Source of the DNA: Phoronis pallida | Lineage: Eukaryota > Phoronida > Phoronidae | Direction: 5' to 3' | NCBI GenBank assembly: GCA_028565715.1 | Contig: JAOXYC010087780.1 | Location: 1 to 14,251, forward strand | Length of the DNA stretch: 14,251 nt | Part shown: positions 1 through 11,600 of the stretch, piece after piece | Layout of the letters: the number at the start of each line of letters is the position of its first letter | Numbering within the stretch: the first letter of the stretch is position 1 | The notes under the pieces: model-generated | Seen by the model: only the letters and a program-made list of their open reading frames with translations | Told to the model about the DNA's origin: nothing | Databases searched by the model: none | Translations under genes and position numbers: made by a program

Positions 1-1480
1 CTCGTACACACACTTTCAAGTTGATTTGAATTTTGACCCCAGATCCTCACCAACAAGGAGACCGTATCTTTAATAAAATACATCTTCAATTAATTTAATG
101 GGAGTTTTTTAAGTGATGTCATGGATTTAGAAACTTCCATGTCAAATAATGACATTTATATTTTCTATAAATACTGTAAATATATATACAACAATGTGTA
201 ATACTACATCACATCCAACCTGTTTTAATATGAAAAATGTTGAAAGTCTAATGCCATGACATTGTATTATCTACTGTGGATATTTTATTCGAATGTGTTA
301 TTCATTATACTAAGGCTATATGAGACCCAAGCTGTTGTACTTAATTTTGATATGAAAAGTTATGCATTGGTTGTCAAGTGTTAAAACATCTGACAGATCA
401 CAACCTGAGAATTGCCATAAATTTCAATTGACATCGGGTCAATGACCTTTCACTGATTACCAAGGCCCTGGAATTTTATGAAGTCATTTCTAAATCATAA
501 AAAGTTTATGTACTAATTGAAGGACACTCAACCCTCCATTCATGAATTATCCTTGTGATGAAAGCAATGTCAACACTTGTCATTACAGTTTACACACAGT
601 TTACACAGTGGCACTTCCTTTTGTGTAAACAGTAGCTTTGATAAATTTAGTCTAGGGTGATGGGGTCATAAACTTTGTATATGCATGCTTTTACTTTAAA
701 GCTTTTTCCTGAGTGTTCAAACTGGTTTTCATATGTGGTAAAGCATTTGAGTTTGCAATGCAATAGAAAATAATAAACTCATGTGAGGGTCTTTTTGAGA
801 AAAATGGCCAAAATAATTGGTTTTTAAATAACTTTTCTCAAATAACTCCTATACTAGTAATAATTAAGTATACCTTATCTACAGAAGTTTTCGACCATGA
901 TGTTAAAATATTGATGACCTGTTATCTTGTTTGAACACCTCAAAAAATATTCTAATATTTAAAAATACAGAAGACAGTATCCTACTTGGCTACATATGTC
1001 TCTAACTCTGAATACAAATTCAATTTCTAAAACTATATGAGTAGGCTAACAATTGTTGATAAATTCCTAGCAGACCTTCAAGCATCTGAATACACAATTC
1101 TCTGATAATGTGTGTGTGAGTGTGTAATTTTCGTGTCTGATAAGGATAGGAATGTTCCATACACTTGAAATTCTTGAAAATAATGTCTGATAAAAGTGAA
1201 CTCCAACAAACAACATGTCCAATGTTTCATTTTAACATTAAATCATACAAGTTTAAAGCTACTGGTAGTAAAACCTGGTAAACAGGTAAATAGAATCTTA
1301 TTTTAGACATCACACCATTTGTTAAATCAGTAGACTATCTACAGGTTGCATATTTGCTGGCACTTTCAACAGTGTTTAAAGGGTGTTCAATGAATGGTCA
1401 ACTGTTCAACCTTCAGTTCAATTTTTCAACCAACTGAACTTACCAACTGAACTGACAGAGGTGTGGCAAAGTCTGTCCCT
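1..1480. other. Upstream AT-rich non-coding DNA
   Basis: No gene was seen on either strand; stops are frequent in all frames. Minor features are a tandem CAGTTTACACA pair near 586-609, a short GT-rich run near 1108-1124, and repeated AACTGAACT units near 1431-1456. It could hold distal regulatory DNA or the far end of a neighbouring transcript, but nothing shows this. Confidence 0.6.
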
Positions 1481-2441
1481 CCTTGCAGTCGAAATCCCCA
1501 TGGAACTTGTGATGACAGACGCGTCAAATTGATGTTCAATCTCTGTGCATTTTGTGGATCCATTTTTGTTAAATATCACAAACTATTTCACACTAATTAA
1601 GCCGTAATAAGTCGATGCCCTTTCAACACTCGCCTGTCTCACAACCTAAACAACTTTCCTGCGATGAACTTTAGTGACGTCACTTGACCTACTTAGGATG
1701 GGAATTCCTGAGGTAAATTCCGCGAATTTTTATTGTTTGTCCAGATGACTGGCCGATGATCGGAAAAGCGAATCAGTGGTGTATTGAACCGGGGCATTGA
1801 ACCACATCAGGCGACGAACATTTTTCATAACCACCTCAGAAAAGCAAACAATGCGATTTATATTTTTTTTTATTTTTTTATTTTTGCTATGACTAAACCT
1901 AGCTAGGGCGGTATCCATGGACAATTGTTACAAAAATGATCTTTTGTTCACGAACCTCGCCCCGTTATCAGTAGGCTACGACTTTCTAAGCAGTTCCGTA
2001 CATTCATGTTTTACTTTGATTAGGACACTACCCACTAAGTCTATGATAAAAACGGATATTTTAATCCTATTTTAATGACGCTCTGATGACTAACACTAGA
2101 CTTTTACGGTGTCACCCAGTTTGCCCGGACAAATACAGTGTCCGGATCCGTCTGTCGTTCTATTATATTCTTGTCTACCTTTAAATATCATTTTTTGCGG
2201 TAAAACATATTTTTGGCTTCCTGACCGATTTAGACCATTTCGGTCCGGATTATTCAACCCACACTATGAGGTGACAAGTCACAATTTCTTGAGAAGGAAT
2301 TTGGCATCTACTTTTTATTTTATTTTTTTGTATTCGAAACACATTTAGCAAATTTTGATAAATCGTTCAAAGAACCCAGTTTTAACTAAAACGCTGTCTT
2401 GACGTGTAGCCCGCGATCCCGGGCCGCGATCACTGACCTTT

Positions 2442-2581
2442 CCATTTTTAGTTTCGCGCACCTGTTTATAAACACAGTCACCAGAGGTCGCTAGTTGTTG
2501 ACCTAAATCTTGAGTAGGGAAGCTCTTGGGTTCGGAGAAGGTGGTCCGTTTAAAGACCCCAAAAACCACCGAAATTTCACC
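2442..2581 (+). promoter_or_regulatory. Probable core promoter and 5' UTR of the Zasp-like gene
   Basis: Within 31 bp there are a MEF2/CArG-like site CCATTTTTAG (2442-2451, one mismatch to either consensus), an E-box CACCTG (2459-2464) and TATAAA (2467-2472). A TATA box there predicts transcription starting near 2495-2505, leaving a 5' UTR of about 80 nt before the ATG at 2582. E-box plus MEF2 is the classical muscle-gene arrangement in animals, which fits a Z-disc protein. The sites are seen in the sequence; promoter activity is inferred. Confidence 0.45.
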
Positions 2582-2692
2582 ATGTCGGGGATCATGATCA
2601 GTGCCACATTGGACAGGGTAGACAATAGCACATCATGGGGATTTCGAATGCAGGGTGGGAAAGACTTTAGCTCGCCACTAACGATAGCAAGA
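2582..2692 (+). CDS. Zasp: Exon 1 coding part: start codon and first half of PDZ domain
   Basis: It encodes residues 1-37 in whole codons and ends in phase 0. The start ATG lies in a good context (CACCATGT) and the protein begins MSGIMISATLDRVD, the usual distance before the carboxylate-binding loop WGFR (19-22). The donor is AGA|GTAAGT, nearly perfect. The reading frame stays open for 24 codons upstream to a TTG, but no ATG occurs there, so 2582 is the natural start. Reading on past 2692 gives an unrelated tail ending in a stop at 2777-2779, as expected for intron. Confidence 0.93.
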
Positions 2693-5600
2693 GTAAGTTT
2701 TTTATATCTCTGTGTTTCCGCCCTCCTCGACGAATGTTTTTCACTTTCATTAGCCAATGCAGTCAACGCTTTCAATTAATAAATGCCTACACTGTTCTTA
2801 ATGTTTACAAATGTATGTTTTGATTCATTTCGTATGATAGTTTATTGGGGTTCTATTTTACGTCTACAGGCTACACCTGTGAACTAGAATCAATGTTTTT
2901 TATTAGCTGCAAGGTAAACTGTTTACAATTACAGCCTGCCCTAACACAGTAACAGGGATTCAAACCCATTTCAGCACTGTTCACTGAACTGGTTTCATTT
3001 CAGGAAACCCACGAATCAATGGCCAGAGGAACTAATGAGAGTGACCGCCTTTCGGTTAGGCCACCATATCACTGTTGAATTTAAAATGCCAACTGTGCAC
3101 TCTCCCAGGGCAGGGGGCTCCCCCATTGCCTCAATGCCGGAAATTGGCCTTTTGGAAATGCTAAACTGCAAAACATGGGCTAGATAACAGAATAAGGTTT
3201 GGTCTATTTCATGCATTTTTTATGCAAGGCTTCTCAAAAGGAGGGTTCATCAATTTCACATACATACATGTAGGCATACATGTATGTTAATTTTTATTAT
3301 AATGGTTACTGGCCGAAGCCGCTTCAAGAGCAACCATGGACCGCCATTGACATGCTCATCTGAGGCACTAGCAAGCCGGGTTTTGACACCCTGGGAATCG
3401 AACCGGGTACCTCCTGATTTAAAGTCTAGTGATTTAACCACTAGACAATATTCAGAATCATAAAAAAAAATTTAATTCAATGATATTGGGTTCTATTAAA
3501 GGTTCTAAAAACTCCAACGGATAAAATGCCGACGGGCAGTCACTGAGTAAGGCTTGAATCTTTATTTATGCCCTCAGGTCTCAAGGCTTCTTACTTGGCA
3601 CATATTCCAGGTGTCGAGAATCAGTCCCACCATTGAACTGGATGTTCATGAATGGAAAATACCTTCACACATTGGTTAATTGTTTATAGATTTTAGCACA
3701 GCATGTCAGGTTTTGTCAATAATCCAGTGCCATGCTACTTAATCAATTCAATAGTGTAGGTGTGCACTCAATCTTAATAGCAAATAGTAGAAATGGCATT
3801 TGCGCTTAGTGCAATTCCCTTTGAATGAAATGTTCACAAAATGTAGATCTCAATTTTTTGGCAACATTAAGAGATATAAATTGGGGAGCCGGTACATACC
3901 TTTAGGTTATTTTCTGACAGGACTTGTTCTGATCACAAATCTTTTTTTAAAAGATACATACTGGCAAGTCCCCTGCATTTTCGTGAAAAAACCAAGACAA
4001 TGGGTATGTGTCTAGACCATCAAACATTTTTTTTGGGGGCCCAGATTTAATCGCAAACATAAAGTACCAAAGTCATTTAAAAATTGTTCATTATATTGTG
4101 CGACGAGAAGAAGAATGATAAAATGTTAGCCTGGATTTATTTCTATACTGTGCAGTCAATCTCCATCATGTACTTTCTCGTTATCCCGTCATATCCTCTC
4201 AACTAGCTATCTTATCTTTAGATACACATGTTTTACACAAATAGATTCATTAACTGCCTGATCAGCAGAGGCGTGTATTGTACAGAGTTCTGTATATTTC
4301 GCCTGAGCTCTTTAGTTATACCATACCTTGGCTAATCGACAAACCTTGTTGTTTGCTGGTTAGGTATAAACATTATCCAAAGTTAGATAGATGATCTTTG
4401 GTAATTCATAAAATAGTGAGTCTTGGATAATTTTTTATCAAACAAAAATTATAAAGAAAACAGAAATAGAAAGAACTTTGATCTCCATGATTTATTTTAA
4501 CCAAATGTTGAGTAAAAGTTGTAAAATGCCATAACCATCTCTTGTATTCCAACCAGATTGCTTAGAAACTTTTTTTATTATATTTAGAAAAAAATGAACA
4601 CTATTTCTTCATCCTTGTTTTCAATTGTGCCCAAGATCAACATCTTCAGTAAAGATCTGTTTTTATATCCTTGATTTATTAAAACAATTTTACTTAGAAA
4701 TCCCTCAAACCATGTCAAACTTAGCATTTATAAGTTGAGAGCTGAAATCTTGCTAAGGCAACTAACATTTCTTGATGGTATCTAACCAGGGTTAGAAGTT
4801 CATTTCAAGTCTCTAACATTTTGCAAAATAATCATCTTCATGTCAAGTTAAGCTCAAGGCCAGAAGAGACTTGCTGGTCAAAATTGTAAACATCAATAAA
4901 AATAGTCTAGGTGCCCTGTTGATGAGTAATGTCTGATAATGCCATAGACTCAAATATCACAATATAAACGGTCCTTTATCTTACATCCCTGCTGACAGGA
5001 TGCGTCTCAATTTGCCATTTATTCACCAATTATTTGATCATTTTCTGCATACTGCGTTGGGACATTTTTTACTGTTGACAGTGACTAATCTGTCAATTAT
5101 TTCCTACAGTAGCAACAAGTATTGTGAGGCCTGCAAACTAGGGGGAAATATTTGACACTCACCTCAACCATGTGTCGATACTTAGTTGTGTGATGGTTAA
5201 AGTTTTCAATTAAATGTGTTACTTATAAAAAGTTACGGTATTTATTCAAATGCTTGTATGCATCATCTTTGAAAACCATTATAATAGCATAATTATTTGG
5301 AGAGAATTTTTTTCAAATATGATAATTTACAGCTGATTTTATGTGGCACCATTTGATCTGAGATTTCAAGGAGATGGTACTTTCTACCAAATTTATACCA
5401 TGAGGAAGGTAAATCCCTAGAGCCTCATTTCTGTTTTGGAAATGAGTTTTAAGCTGGCACTCCCAATTTTCCAATCATAATTTTAATCAAACAGTTTTTG
5501 TAAATTTCCTTCTCAAATGACAGATAGTGTTGACATAGTGGTGAATACAGTGATTGTATTGTTGAACAGTTAGAAATAGTAACCCAGTCGTACAAAAACA

Positions 5601-8600
5601 TTTATTCAACAAATGAAATTTGAAACGTGTGGTTCACATTGAAATTAAGTTTCATGTCAAATTATAAATGTCAAAATTCTTAAAACTGTACTGTCGAGAA
5701 ATGCTGTAGCGTTGCATTACTAATGATCCATTTCTGGCATTTTTGGCTATTTCTTCAAATAAATTTATTACCGATAATCTTCCCTTAGAAAAAAGCTGCA
5801 AAAATTTCCCATGTTGTTTTGGGGTACGGGTTTAAAAGTGAGTGAGGGCTCTGTCCAGAACAAAAAAAAATGTTGTTCAAAAATGTCTAGGTGCATATGA
5901 ACTAATATTTTCTTGTCCTAGTTCTAGCAATTTCTTTTTGCTTTCTTGTTTAGTCAGAAAATGCTGTAGTTTTATTCAATGCTATGTCTGCCTTTTTCAG
6001 TCTTACTCTAAATGTTAATAAAATACTAAATGGAATGTAGACTTTCTAGACTTTCTAAAGGAGAATTACTTTGACCTGTCATTCAACTTGAAATGAGCAA
6101 TACAGCATGATTGTTAGATATTTTTCTTATATAGTTTATAATTTTATACTCTGATTATAAAGTCGAGGCATTGCTTGGGGACTATAAAAAAGTAACATAT
6201 GATGTTTAGTAGATTGGCATAAAATGTGTTTGGCATGGTTATCAATTGGTTAGACATGTAAAGGTTATCATCAGGACTTCTAAAGTGCATAAGCTGATAA
6301 TAGTTCCTGCACTGATGAATTCATTTTTCTCAGCTCACTGAGTTCTTAACTTCATGTTGGTGGTAAACACACTCTCCTCATACATTTGCACTGGAAAACC
6401 ATTTGTCAGTCCCTATTATTGTTTTGACCTTCAATAACATTTTCATTACCATAACCTTACATTATTGTTTACGCCCAACACCCATGCTCCAGTTACTGCC
6501 CACCCAAAATTTTTTTCAGTAAATATTTTTATTCTTGAAGCACTAACTCCGCACTCACTCAGTTTTTGTCCAGCCTTCTAATAAATGTTTGAAAACCAAA
6601 ATTTGAATGTTGTGTGATAAAATTAAAACTAGCTCTTGGATTTGGTTTAATTAATTAACTTAGTTAACAACATAATTTGTCAAGTTAGTTGTCTGCTGTT
6701 AGAGTTTTGACACAATGATTAAATACTTGACCAGAAGGTCATTCTTTTTCCCTGATTACATCTCATTACTGACTATCTCTAAACATCTTTTTAATGTCCA
6801 GCTGTGTTGTCTGTGGAGTTAACAAGCTGCCTGTCAACTTAGGGAAATGATTTTTGTGTTGATCAAATAAACCGAAAACCTTTGGTAATAAAAAAGATAA
6901 GTGGTTTGAATTTGACACAAATTGAGAAGCAACTTGCTCACATGAGCTTTTCTGTGTCCAGAGCTGATATAAATGCCTATTACAATTAGTTAGCCTTTAC
7001 GTGGAAAATAATAGTTTTATATACACTGCACACAGGTGGATTAGCTCAGTTGCTAAAGCGTCTGATTTTGTATCAAAATGTCCAAACTACGAAACCAGCC
7101 TGAGCTCGTAGTTGACGCCCGGAGTTAACGTCTCCTGGTCCTTCAGCAAGATATTTTACTGACGTTGCCCCAGTCGACTCAGCTGGGAATGATACCTATG
7201 ATGGACTAGCATCATATCGGGGAGAGTTGGACACACTCTCATCTGCCAACGCTACAGAAACACTGATAGTAATTGGCTGTATGCATCTTTAGGCTTTTAC
7301 AAGGATTTACTTTTATACACAGCACAAAATTGGGGAACATATGGGCAATAATCCCCAAGATGTCATTGATATGGTGTAAAACAACACTTTTCATTTGAGA
7401 AATAAAGATATTTTTTCAAGAATGACATGACCACATTCGCAGATAAAAACTTGCGTCATCAATGGATGTTCTATCTACTTTTTCAGCAGTTCAGGCTGCA
7501 ATGCCCACAACCTCTACCATACATAAAACATATCTTCTTCTTTATGTTCTGGAGTTGAAATATATCTTCTGATAGTTGAATGACTGAATGACAGATGGCC
7601 ACACATCTGGGGGATAATGAACTTGTTAGGGGCATTCTTGACCTTGCTGTTTATTTTAGCTATTGCAAAGTCAACAGTACAGTTATCCCAATGCTATCCT
7701 AATAAATTTACAAATCATGTCATGATTTCTCCCAAAACATAGCTCTTTACGAAAAATAGAAGCCTTCATACTCTAAATTGTTAAAAAGAAGTATAAAGCA
7801 CTTTTGATAATATGTTTTTTTTTGCTCTAGGAGAAAAACGTTTTTAAAAACTTAACAATTTATTTCCAAGAAAAAAATTATCGAAGTAAGCAGGGTCGCC
7901 TTATTGGTTCTTTTATTCGTAATAATCACAGGGAATAATTGGTTCCTGATCCTTCAGGCATGTATTTTATATGAAGTCGACAATCACCCAACGTTAATTG
8001 TAAACTTGAACTTTCAAACCATGCTTTTCTTAACTTTATATCGCCATATCTCAAATTACAAAATTTCTCAACTTCTAATTTAAAATCTGTATCCAGTAAT
8101 GAATTCATTCACCAGTTATAATTTAGTGAGCTGAACTCTATAACACATCTTGCTAGTTTACTACCGTATAGCCCCGCAATTGAGCGCATGCTCCTATATG
8201 TGTAGACTGTACTCCAGGGACTGTATCAATCGCGGGGGGTCTACCGAAAGTAGAAGACTGTGGTTAAGCGAAGTGACGTTATCCACATATACTTAGCGAT
8301 ACTGGATTATCGCGCGATTGATTCAGTCTGTCGTTTAATTTCATCAGCGGGCTGAGTTCAGTCTACTATATATGTGAATACGTTTCTATACGCGAAACGT
8401 ATAGGCCCATGCGTGTATTTTGCGAGAAATTTGAGTTGCATCTAAAGTAACGATTGTTAAAAATAATATGTCAAGAGTACGCCTATATCTGGAGTGCTTG
8501 GTTAACATCGGCCTAATCGCGGAACCTTTAGGCCCATGTGTGAATTTGAATTGACAAATTTTAAGGGCAAAATGCATTATTTCGCATATAGGCGCATGCG

Positions 8601-11600
8601 CTCAATTGCAGGGCTATACGGTAAGCACTACTTAGTACAGATGTCTGTTATTTACACTCTCTATTTACAGCCAGAGTCTGGTAGCCATAAATGGCCATGG
8701 CTCTTATATCACTGGTGTAGAATATCCTTGGAGTACCCTCCTACACTACAGATTAGCAGTGCTGTTATGCTGATATAAATAGGGCAAAACTTCCTCCTTG
8801 GTTTAGGATAACTGATAACATTGGATACATTGGAAATTATCATTTTCTATTTTCATTAAAATGAGTATTTGATTTTGGTGATTATGATATACTTGGTAAT
8901 TTATTATAACCAAGTACTAGTTTCCACTAGTTCTCTGAAGTTTATTTCGTTCATGTAATTGTGAAAGGAAGGATAATAAAAATTGTGAAAATAATGCTCG
9001 ATATCGTCATTCTTTTTATCAAATTTCCTATCAATTGAATAAAAAATCAATTGTTGTTTTCTTTACTGGCATGCCTGTTGCAAAATCTGCAAAAGCCAAA
9101 AGCTAGGTTCTAATAGAAAACTATGATGCATTATAAGAAATTTATTTCATCCTCAAAGACATCCATTGAAAACTAATATCCTTTTCATGTGCATATATCA
9201 AGGACTCTGATCTGGGCCCATGCACCTGTATGCAAAAAGTATTGAAAATGAAAAGTATATACTGTAATCCTGGGTGGGGGGGGTACTTCAATTAAAAGTT
9301 GGTACAGATGTGCCGCCCTCGAATCAAAAAGCACACCCAAGATACCTAGCCAAACTGAAAAGGTACCCATATGGATACCAAATTTGCCCAAATAATGTAA
9401 AATAAAGAATAAAAAATCAGTGGCCTTGCCCTTATGTGCAAGGTACATGTAATATCCAACATTGAGTACTGAGTCACTTAGTGAAAGAGATCTGTTAAAA
9501 AGTTTGATTTCATGGGATTAGCCAAAATATTTTGGTTGCCTTGTAGCTTCAAAATCCCCCAGTATTTATTATCTAATTAATTCATTCTGAACTGTTTTAT
9601 TTTCATTTTTAAAGGTGACTCCTGGCAGCCTAGCAGAGAAATGTGGACTACAGACGGGGGATGTCATCTTGAAGATTGGGAACGAAGAAACGGGTATAAT
9701 GAAACATAAGGATGCCCAAGACCTCATCATCCGCTCTGGAAATAAAGTAGAATTCATTTTACAGAGGTAATCATTGGTATACAGTAATCTTTTTTCACTA
9801 TTACGCTAAAACTTACCTTTTTCAGACATTGCAGAATTTACAGACAAGAAAAATTGTTCTCCAGAACAGTAACATTATCAAAAACATTTCTTTTTAAAAT
9901 CATGGTCCGAGGTTTTATGTATTTGTTTCAAAAGCATTTTTTCCACATTTTATTCAGATCTCAGTGTAAATTACTTTTTCATAGACAGTCATGTTTTAAA
10001 GTTTTATTTCATTTCTAGGGGCAGTGGTTCAAATACTCAGGGTGTCAGAACAGTGACCCAAATCACTTTCAATCCCAACGTGCCCCCTCTCCTCCCCCCA
10101 ATGAAGCCCTACCCCTCTGTCATGTCAGCCCCTCCCAAATTCGTTAGTGGCGAGTCAGAGTCTGCCTCACAGTCGAGTTTCTCTCTCGAGATTTCAACTA
10201 CGTCATCAACAACCTCAGAGGTAATGGCGTGAACCAATGATGTGATGTCCTGTGCACAGTTGAGAATGCAGTGGACTGTTCCCTGTCGTGGCTTCTGAAA
10301 TTAAATCCAAGCTTCAGTACTCAATATTTTCTGAATTCATACCAAAGTGAGGAAAAGTCACCAGGTTATTTCATCCCACATGAGTTTTCTCCAATTTTTG
10401 GGATGAATGCTGAAGAAATTTAGCACTGTTCGGTACTTATTGGAACATTTTATTTCCTTTGTACATGTTTTAGCATGTCCAAGCTTATTTTGATTGAGGT
10501 CTGTGTGCAAAAGTGGACCCTATGCTCCCCAAGACCAAACACAAAACATCTCAATTTGAAATGTGACTAATTGTATCCAGCAACACTGAAAACAAGACAA
10601 TGTAAATTATAGGATCATTCACAACTTAAATGTACCAGTTTTAGTACAATGTCAAATGCCATGGGATCTGTCAGAACTTGTGAGTCCATTTAGCCAAATG
10701 ACATTCAAGCCATGAAACATAAGTCTGAACAACTTCCTGCCCTGGAGTACATGTTTCAAGCACACAGCACTGGAATAGACAAGACAGGCACAGCAAATGC
10801 CATAAAACCTAAGTCTGGGTAACTGAAGGTGAATGCTACTCTACGGAGATGTCATCACATTAGCCTGGGTTCTGTTTGGACCCCTGATTGTGATCCACTG
10901 GTATCCAGAACAAGATGAAATTTTCATTTTTTTTAAAAACATTACGTAAGGGTTGATCAATTTAAAAGACTTTTAGATTGGGCATTTGTACCAAAACATT
11001 AATTTTCTGTCATCTAAAAAAAGTAGAAGTTCATTTTATACAGTGCAGTGTTAAGTGAACACGGAAACCTAAGATACGGTCTCAAAAATTGCCACACATG
11101 CCTTTACTCAAAATGTGATGATTTTACATTGGTCAGTCCTGACAAGCTGTTTTAACATTTCCAAGAAGTTGATTGATTTACAAAATCCGCATGATTGATT
11201 CATCTACAGACGTGCCAAGGGGGCAAGTCCTAAAACCGGGAGATTAAACATTTTTGTATTTTCGGCGGCCGGGAGTTCCATTGTTTTTAATGCAGGGGAT
11301 CCAAAATCTGCCCGGGAGGTAGGCTCTAAAACCGGGAGAATCCCGGCGAAAACGGGAGACTTGGCAGCTCAGCATCTAGCATGTCTCTGTGTGATTGTGA
11401 CGTTTTCTCAACGATATTTCAGGGGAGGTGTGACAGGATTGAAAGCTCCCCCTATTGGAAACCATGCATATCAAACCACCCACCAGTCTCCCGCTTCTGA
11501 GGTATTTCAGGTTTGAAACGTATTTGTGCTGTTGTCTACAATTTTTGGTACAAGTCAAATAATGTGGTCTCTCGTTTATAGGCATTATTCAGTCAATGTG

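Larger units (their letters stand above)
1481..2760. promoter_or_regulatory. CpG-rich stretch over the upstream region and exon 1
   Basis: By eye about fifty CpG dinucleotides occur here, against fewer than ten in 1-1480. It includes a perfect CRE, TGACGTCA, at 1675-1682 and a GC-rich patch with CCCGGGCCGCG at 2418-2428. Short hairpins occur at 2125-2145 (CCGGACA, loop of 7, TGTCCGG) and around 2223-2244 (GACCGA and TCGGTC). The likely reading is an unmethylated, CpG-retaining regulatory region upstream of and over the first exon. No convincing coding frame was found in it apart from exon 1. Confidence 0.45.
2693..9614 (+). other. Intron 1 of the Zasp-like gene
   Basis: This 6.9-kb intron splits the PDZ domain between Arg37 and Val38. 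It starts GTAAGT and ends TTTTTAAAG. It holds two SINEs, a 462-bp MITE and a probable repeat with a G-run, each listed separately. The remainder is AT-rich (for example 3453-7034 and 7276-8161), with poly-T and poly-A runs and no exon or RNA gene that I can support. Long first introns of muscle genes often carry enhancers; none can be shown here. Confidence 0.85.

Noticed and set aside
2109-2348. Plus-strand open frame of 79 codons upstream of exon 1
   Set aside because: No ATG start, no family resemblance, low-complexity Phe/Leu/Tyr-rich end; it is chance in a regulatory stretch.
2955-2967. GGGATTCAAACCC, which reads as a B-box-like GGTTTGAATCC on the minus strand
   Set aside because: No A box at the right distance and no tRNA fold; perhaps a SINE scrap but not supportable.
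3390-3450. tRNA gene on the minus strand
   Set aside because: Good A and B boxes, but no paired acceptor stem and the sequence runs on into a SINE body.
7926-8108. Minus-strand 60-codon frame with balanced composition (NLRYGDIKLRKAWF)
   Set aside because: It looks protein-like but matches nothing I know, lacks splice context, and short frames are expected in 7 kb of intron. A protein search would settle whether it is a transposon remnant.
8386-8778. Two open frames on opposite strands around 8386-8778
   Set aside because: They lie within or run out of the MITE, overlap each other and have no recognisable content.
8890-8916. Hairpin TACTTGGT / ACCAAGTA
   Set aside because: An 8-bp stem alone in AT-rich intron; no target duplication or repeated copies in the window.
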